Assembly: GCA_023388535.1 (NCBI GenBank)
Contig: JAEWFZ010000040.1
Location: 1 to 10,682 of the forward strand
Source: Bacillota bacterium
GTDB taxonomy: Bacteria; Bacillota_I; Bacilli_A; Erysipelotrichales; Erysipelotrichaceae
DNA: 10,682 bases
Direction of reading: 5' to 3'
Shown here piece after piece: positions 6,953 to 10,682 of this stretch. Under the pieces are notes generated by a model that was not told where the DNA came from, did no database searches, and saw only the letters and a program-made list of their open reading frames with translations. The position numbers and the translations under genes were made by a program. Numbering within the stretch: position 1 is the first letter of the stretch; the number at the start of each line of letters is the position of its first letter.

Positions 6953-6986
6953 ATCGTTAATTGATATCTGAATTTAATGGTATGTT

Positions 6987-8693
6987 CTATGGATACACTG
7001 TTTTCTCTACTAAATCAACAACTTCTTCGGTTGTAGATAATTCAAGAGCTTGTTCAGCAAGAAGTTTCATGTCTTTATAGTTTAAACTACGGATAAGTTT
7101 TCTCGTCGCTAGCATTGAGGTTGCAGAAACTGAAAACTCATCTAAACCTAATCCTAAAAGTACTGGAACCGCAATTGGATCATCCGCCATTTCTCCGCAC
7201 ATACCACACCATTTACCATGCTTATGTGCACCATCAATGGTCATCTTAATAAGACGCAAAATAGAAGGATTAGTTTCTTGATATAAGTAAGCTACAGAAG
7301 GATTCATCCGATCAGCCGCCATCGTATACTGAATTAAATCATTCGTTCCAATACTGAAGAAGTCAACCTCTTGAGCGAATTTTTCAGCAAGTACAGCAGC
7401 GGCAGGAATCTCAACCATGATGCCGACTTCTAAATTATCTCCAATTTTATATCCTTCCGCTAAGAGCTTTTCTTTTTCCTCCTCTAAAATTGCTTTAGCT
7501 TCTCTAAATTCTTGTAGCGTAGCAATCATCGGGAACATAATTCCTAAAAAACCATGCGCCGAAGCTCTTAATAAAGCCCGAAGTTGAGTTCTGAAAATCT
7601 CCGGTTTTCCTAAACATAGTCTTATCGCTCTATGACCTAAAAACGGATTCAATTCTTCAGGAAGTTGAAAATAGGAAAGCTTTTTATCTCCACCGATATC
7701 TAAAGTACGGATAATAACTTGTTTGTCTTCAAGTTTTTCAAGAACTTCTTTGTAAGCTTGATACTGTTCTTCTTCAGTTGGGAAATCATTGGCGTCCATA
7801 TAAAGAAATTCTGTACGATAAAGACCAACCGATTCGCCACCATAAGAAACGACACCATCCGCATCTTTAGTATTTCCAATATTACCTGCCACTATAACCT
7901 TGTGATTGTCTAAGGTTACAGAAGGTTGATCAATTAAAACTTTTAAGGACTCTTGGTATTCATTGAACTCTTTTTGTTTTTGCTGATATTCTTTTATCTC
8001 TTCTTCTGTTGGTTTAAGGATTATTTTACCTTTAACTGCATCTAAGACAATAATTTGGCCTTCTTCAACAATATTTAACAGTTCCCCACAACCGACAACC
8101 GCAGGAATTTCTAAACTACGAGCCATGATTGCTGAATGAGAAGTTCTACCACCGATTTCGGTTGCAAAACCTAGCGTTAGTTCTTTGTTTAGTTGTGCAG
8201 TATCCGAAGGTGTCAAGTCATTGGCTATTATTATTACTTCTTCATCAATCAAACTTAGATTTGGAATCTTAACTCCAAGAGTATGAGCTAATAATCTAAA
8301 ACTCACATCTTTAATGTCAGCAGCTCTTTCTTTAAAATAAGGATCCTCAATCGATTCAAACATACTAACAAACGAATTACTAACTTGTTGAATTGCTGAA
8401 GCCGCATTAACCGATTGACTGTTTATCATTGCTTCAACTTGATCGATAAACTCTGGATCATCTAATACAGCAAGATGCGCATCAAAAATAGCTAATTCTT
8501 CTTCACCTAAGGTTTTTGAAGCTGCTTCTTTGATGCGCAAAATATCACTTCTGGTAGACTCTGTAGCCTTATTATATAACTTGAGCTCCTCTTCAATTGT
8601 TAATGTTTCGGTAGGAATTTCAAGCTGTGGTTTTTTCAATACGTATACCTTCGCAATGGCATATCCTTGGGATACAGCAATACCTTTTAACAT
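6987..8693 (-). CDS. ptsI: PTS enzyme I (phosphoenolpyruvate-protein phosphotransferase)
   Basis: Enzyme I takes phosphate from PEP onto a histidine and passes it to HPr, starting all PTS sugar uptake; it is cytosolic. The 568-residue length is normal. The N-terminal HPr-binding and phospho-His domains contain GGRTSHSAIMAR with the active His186. The C-terminal PEP-binding barrel has GLYRTEFLYMD (290-300), DFFSIGTNDLIQYTMAADR (444-462) and GMCGEMA with Cys499. All catalytic residues I know are present. The start has a strong AAGGAGGAG site. In Bacillota ptsH usually sits just upstream in a ptsHI operon. Here the preceding gene is tpx on the same strand, with a promoter and a terminator in between, so ptsI appears to be transcribed alone and ptsH is elsewhere. 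Confidence 0.98.
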   Translation of the reverse strand: MLKGIAVSQGYAIAKVYVLKKPQLEIPTETLTIEEELKLYNKATESTRSDILRIKEAASKTLGEEELAIFDAHLAVLDDPEFIDQVEAMINSQSVNAASAIQQVSNSFVSMFESIEDPYFKERAADIKDVSFRLLAHTLGVKIPNLSLIDEEVIIIANDLTPSDTAQLNKELTLGFATEIGGRTSHSAIMARSLEIPAVVGCGELLNIVEEGQIIVLDAVKGKIILKPTEEEIKEYQQKQKEFNEYQESLKVLIDQPSVTLDNHKVIVAGNIGNTKDADGVVSYGGESVGLYRTEFLYMDANDFPTEEEQYQAYKEVLEKLEDKQVIIRTLDIGGDKKLSYFQLPEELNPFLGHRAIRLCLGKPEIFRTQLRALLRASAHGFLGIMFPMIATLQEFREAKAILEEEKEKLLAEGYKIGDNLEVGIMVEIPAAAVLAEKFAQEVDFFSIGTNDLIQYTMAADRMNPSVAYLYQETNPSILRLIKMTIDGAHKHGKWCGMCGEMADDPIAVPVLLGLGLDEFSVSATSMLATRKLIRSLNYKDMKLLAEQALELSTTEEVVDLVEKTVYP

Positions 8694-8731
8694 AGTCTCC
8701 TCCTTAGTATAAATTGTATTTGTATATCGTA

Positions 8732-8759
8732 ATTATATCATTTAAACCATCATAAACAA
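8732..8759 (-). promoter_or_regulatory. Candidate ptsI promoter (extended -10)
   Basis: On the minus strand TGATATAAT gives an extended -10 with a perfect TATAAT (8732-8737). A partial -35, TTGTTT (8754-8759), lies 16 bases upstream. The start site would be about 30 bases before the ptsI ATG, just ahead of the ribosome site. Confidence 0.6.
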
Positions 8760-8760
8760 A

Positions 8761-8803
8761 TGCGATATTAAATATTATCGGTTGTTTTTTACCAGTTATC
8801 GCA
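8761..8803. repeat. Nested inverted repeats upstream of the ptsI promoter
   Basis: TGCGATA (8761-8767) is the inverse of TATCGCA (8797-8803), and CGATA (8763-8767) is also the inverse of TATCG (8776-8780). The left arm therefore has two possible partners. The block touches the -35 of the ptsI promoter. It could be an operator, or a weak terminator for read-through from tpx, since TTTGTTT follows on the minus strand. No regulator can be named. Confidence 0.35.
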
Positions 8804-8816
8804 TCGTTATCTGAGG

Positions 8817-8850
8817 AAAAAGGCTTGGTATTGCATCTAATGTATCCAAG
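8817..8850 (-). terminator. Probable tpx terminator
   Basis: On the minus strand CTTGG and CCAAG (8846-8850 with 8824-8828), then TA/TA and CAT/ATG, form a hairpin with small bulges. It is followed by CCTTTTT (8817-8823). It lies about 40 bases past the tpx stop codon. The stem is imperfect, so strength is uncertain. Confidence 0.55.
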
Positions 8851-8889
8851 TTAATTTAATAATCGTCCAGTAATAATAAACCTTCCTTA

Positions 8890-9405
8890 TTATAATAGGC
8901 CCTGTACCACCTCTAAAACCTTCGCATAGTCTGGTTCGGATGAAACTTGAGGATTGACCTCAAAGTATTGAATAATGTTATCTCGGTCTACAACAATAAT
9001 AGCTCTGGCTAATAATCTTAGTTCTTTCATAACTAAACCATATTTATAGCCAAAATCTAAATCTCTATGATCTGAAATAACCTTGATGTTATCAATATCA
9101 TAAGCTTCACAAAAACGTTTTTGAGCAAAAGGTAAATCGACAGTCACAGTAACTATTTCGACATCCTCTGCTAGTTGTGTAGCCTCTTGATTGAAACGCA
9201 TAGTTTGAAGCTCGCACACTTTAGTATCAAGGCTCGGAGCAACTGAAATTATTCTTATTTTGCCTTTCAAATCCGAAAAATGAAACTCGGATAAATCTCG
9301 TTCTAGTCCTTGAAAATCTGGAGCAACGTCTCCCACCTTCAATACATCACCAACAAGGGTTACTGGCGTTTCTTTAAACATGATTAAACCACTTCGTTCT
9401 TTCAT
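8890..9405 (-). CDS. tpx: Thiol peroxidase (Tpx, atypical 2-Cys peroxiredoxin)
   Basis: Tpx reduces hydrogen peroxide and organic peroxides with electrons from thioredoxin. The 171-residue protein has the thioredoxin-like peroxiredoxin fold. APSLDTKVCELQT holds the peroxidatic Cys64 with Thr61, LPFAQKRFC holds the resolving Cys99, and KELRLLARA holds the active-site Arg134. EPDYAKVLEVV is the usual Tpx ending. The ATG at 9405 has AGGAGG at good distance, which supports a few extra residues before the usual Tpx start; the second Met (residue 9) has no such site. It sits 69 bases after the IIB gene and has its own apparent terminator, so it is probably monocistronic. A TAAAAT box upstream could be a -10, but I see no convincing -35. 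Confidence 0.96.
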   Translation of the reverse strand: MKERSGLIMFKETPVTLVGDVLKVGDVAPDFQGLERDLSEFHFSDLKGKIRIISVAPSLDTKVCELQTMRFNQEATQLAEDVEIVTVTVDLPFAQKRFCEAYDIDNIKVISDHRDLDFGYKYGLVMKELRLLARAIIVVDRDNIIQYFEVNPQVSSEPDYAKVLEVVQGLL

Positions 9406-9442
9406 AAATACTTCCTCCTAAAAGTATTTTAACCAATTTTTG

Positions 9443-9473
9443 TTGATTTCTCAGCAACCTTGCTCTGAATCAA
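9443..9473. other. Imperfect hairpin between the IIB gene and tpx
   Basis: TTGATT (9443-9448) pairs with AATCAA (9468-9473), and AGCAA (9453-9457) with TTGCT (9460-9464), with a small internal loop. It starts directly past the IIB stop. Neither strand has a proper U-run after it, so it may be a weak terminator, a 3'-end stabiliser or an operator. No choice can be made from sequence. Confidence 0.35.
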
Positions 9474-9474
9474 T

Positions 9475-9957
9475 TTATAGAATGACCTCATTCTCGGTAG
9501 GGAGAATATTTGCTGTTATAACTACCCCTTTATCTTTCATCGCTTTTATCGCTTCTATATCGCGATTGTCTACAAAAATATAGTCATTAGCTAACTTTTT
9601 CTTTCTAATGCTTCTGTGCATATTACCTAAATTAACTTTTTTTATTGGTAAACCTGCCTGCACTAGTTCATTCATGATAATAGGATTCTTTACGATGAGT
9701 AGTATCCGCTCATTTGATAACAAATTAATACTTAATAAAGTTTGTTGAAAAGACCAATAAATAATCTTGGTTCCATAAGGCTGCACGAGTTTGCTGATGC
9801 TTGTTTGTTGCGCTATATCCAGAAAAATCTCATCATCGACTACTAATATAACCGTCGCTTTACAATGCTTTTCCCAAATAACTCCAACTCTACCATGAAG
9901 CAATTTATCATCTACACGACCTAAGACAATATTAACTGATTTTAAAGATTCAACCAT
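9475..9957 (-). CDS. PTS mannose/sorbose-family IIB domain protein, stand-alone
   Basis: IIB proteins of the mannose/fructose/sorbose family carry phosphate from IIA to the sugar at the IIC-IID transporter. The 160-residue protein reads NIVLGRVDDKLLHGRVGVIW, with the expected phospho-acceptor His21. VVDDE, VKNP, LVQAGLPIKKVNLGNM and VVITANILP follow in the family order. The family usually has HGQV; here Arg23 replaces the Gln. The length is normal for a single-domain IIB. No IIA, IIC or IID gene is adjacent on either side, so partner and sugar are unknown; it could serve a distant transporter or have a regulatory role. The ATG has TGAGGT just upstream. The DUF2500-like gene starts 106 bases away, divergent. 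Confidence 0.88.
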   Translation of the reverse strand: MVESLKSVNIVLGRVDDKLLHGRVGVIWEKHCKATVILVVDDEIFLDIAQQTSISKLVQPYGTKIIYWSFQQTLLSINLLSNERILLIVKNPIIMNELVQAGLPIKKVNLGNMHRSIRKKKLANDYIFVDNRDIEAIKAMKDKGVVITANILPTENEVIL

Positions 9958-10028
9958 TTGTTTACCTCATTTATAATAAGTAGATGGTATCACAATTAGA
10001 GCGTTACTAATAGATTTTTTAATATTTA

Positions 10029-10042
10029 TGCTATGATAAAAT
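10029..10042 (+). promoter_or_regulatory. Candidate promoter of the DUF2500-like gene
   Basis: Two overlapping extended -10 sequences, TGCTATGAT (10029-10037) and TGATAAAAT (10034-10042), lie just ahead of the GAGGAGG ribosome site (10051-10057). No clear -35 is visible, as can be normal for extended -10 promoters. I found no equally good promoter for the divergent IIB gene in the same 106-base gap. Confidence 0.45.
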
Positions 10043-10063
10043 AAATCCCTGAGGAGGCGTTCT

Positions 10064-10414
10064 ATGCTTCAGTCGATTTCGATTCAATCATTAACTATTT
10101 CTATCATGCTACTTGTTGTATGCCTATTTTTCTTGTTTTACTATTTGCGTAAACGTAAGTTTTCCTCTCAATTGCCAGTTGCTACCGTAATTGATAAACG
10201 GTTGCATTCGAAAGTTAGCTATTGCGGAGTAACAATGACGCCACAAACTAAATTGAATTCATACGACGAACATTATATTACTTTCAAGATAGCTGAAGGA
10301 GAACATATCGAATTGAGAGTGGACAGTGAGGTCTATCATCGTATCGCTTTAGAGGCTAGTGGCTATTTAAACTATCATGGTATAAGATTCATTGAATTTG
10401 TTGATATAGATTAG
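10064..10414 (+). CDS. Small single-pass membrane protein, DUF2500-like
   Basis: The 116-residue product starts with one membrane helix (about residues 10-28), then RKRKFSS, which places the C-terminal part in the cytosol by the positive-inside rule. The soluble part starts with VATVIDKR and ends with YITFKIAEGEHIELRVDSE, followed by a Gly-x-Leu-x-Tyr-x-Gly-x-Arg-Phe pattern. That pattern is like DUF2500 proteins, whose function is unknown. It has no catalytic motif I recognise. It is the only plus-strand gene, with a strong GAGGAGG site six bases before the ATG. No clear terminator follows it. Confidence 0.75.
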   Translation: MLQSISIQSLTISIMLLVVCLFFLFYYLRKRKFSSQLPVATVIDKRLHSKVSYCGVTMTPQTKLNSYDEHYITFKIAEGEHIELRVDSEVYHRIALEASGYLNYHGIRFIEFVDID

Positions 10415-10553
10415 ATCATTAAGAGAGATTTAATACACGATTAATTCATCGTATCCATAAAAAAATTAACACCACTAAAAGTCTTTGATTATATTATCGA
10501 AATAACTCTAAGTTTAAATATAAGCGAAATTATTTGACAAAAACAATAAAAAA
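10415..10553. other. AT-rich gap with no supported feature
   Basis: This stretch between the last gene and the right-hand repeats holds no convincing gene or terminator. A 5-bp inverted pair, ACGAT/ATCGT, is followed by no U-run on either strand. A TTGACA at 10534-10539 has no -10 partner at a proper distance. Confidence 0.5.
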
Positions 10554-10651
10554 CGGGGATCGTCCATTCTAACGTTGGAAGTCAGACCTATCCATTTTAG
10601 CGTTGGAAAATATAAAGAGATTAAAGCGGTGCTATCCATTTTAACGTTGGA
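10554..10651. repeat. Three-copy 17-base repeat, probable end of a second IS21-like element
   Basis: TCCATTCTAACGTTGGA (10563-10579), TCCATTTTAGCGTTGGA (10591-10607) and TCCATTTTAACGTTGGA (10635-10651) start 28 and then 44 bases apart. This is the mirror image of the left set (43, 28). Read inward from each tip, both ends begin with AAAACGGG, and each later copy is preceded by CTATC. They therefore look like related but diverged element ends, with the body of this one off the right edge. The repeat core differs from the left set, so they are not two copies of one element. Confidence 0.5.
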
Positions 10652-10682
10652 GAATTGAAATTAAAACCTCCGTGTTATTATT

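Noticed and set aside
8885..8899. PerR-like box near tpx (CCTTATTATAATAGG)
   Set aside because: It overlaps the 3' end of tpx rather than the promoter region, and matches the PerR consensus only in part.
10534..10556. Promoter with TTGACA at 10534
   Set aside because: At 16-18 bases downstream the sequence is G-rich (around GGGGATC) and has no -10.

Overview
This AT-rich window looks like chromosomal DNA of a low-GC Gram-positive bacterium (Bacillota). The evidence is strong AGGAGG-type ribosome binding sites, a one-operon F-type ATP synthase in the order a-c-b-delta-alpha-gamma-beta-epsilon, a PTS enzyme I, a mannose-family PTS IIB protein, an atypical 2-Cys thiol peroxidase and a DUF2500-like membrane protein. 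Tryptophan is encoded by TGG, and all twelve genes stop at TAA or TAG. I cannot name the genus.

Layout. Positions 1-124 hold three copies of a roughly 20-base repeat that look like the end of a mobile element lying mostly off the left edge. A clear intrinsic terminator (162-197) closes the ATP synthase operon, which runs on the minus strand from atpB (starting at 6744) to atpC (ending at 268). The operon has a candidate promoter at 6801-6829. Upstream, also on the minus strand and each apparently its own unit, are ptsI (6987-8693), tpx (8890-9405) and a lone PTS IIB gene (9475-9957). One plus-strand gene, a small DUF2500-like membrane protein (10064-10414), is divergent from IIB. The right end (10554-10682) again holds three repeats. 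Their spacing mirrors the left set, but their core sequence differs.

How the genes work together. The eight atp genes encode a complete FoF1 ATP synthase. The c subunit carries a Na+-type ligand set (Gln29, Glu62, Thr63, Tyr67), so a sodium-coupled enzyme is likely. Epsilon carries the IDxxRA motif linked to ATP sensing. Enzyme I starts sugar phosphotransfer from PEP; its partner HPr is not here, and neither are IIA, IIC or IID partners for the IIB.

The standout is atpG. The gamma subunit is 372 residues instead of about 285, and its extra C-terminal domain (about residues 301-372) aligns without gaps to the C-terminal domain of the delta subunit (AtpH) in the same operon: 29 identities in 66 positions by my hand count. 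It appears to be a rotor subunit fused to a second copy of a stator domain. I know of no description of this arrangement, and it is the best candidate in the window for something new.
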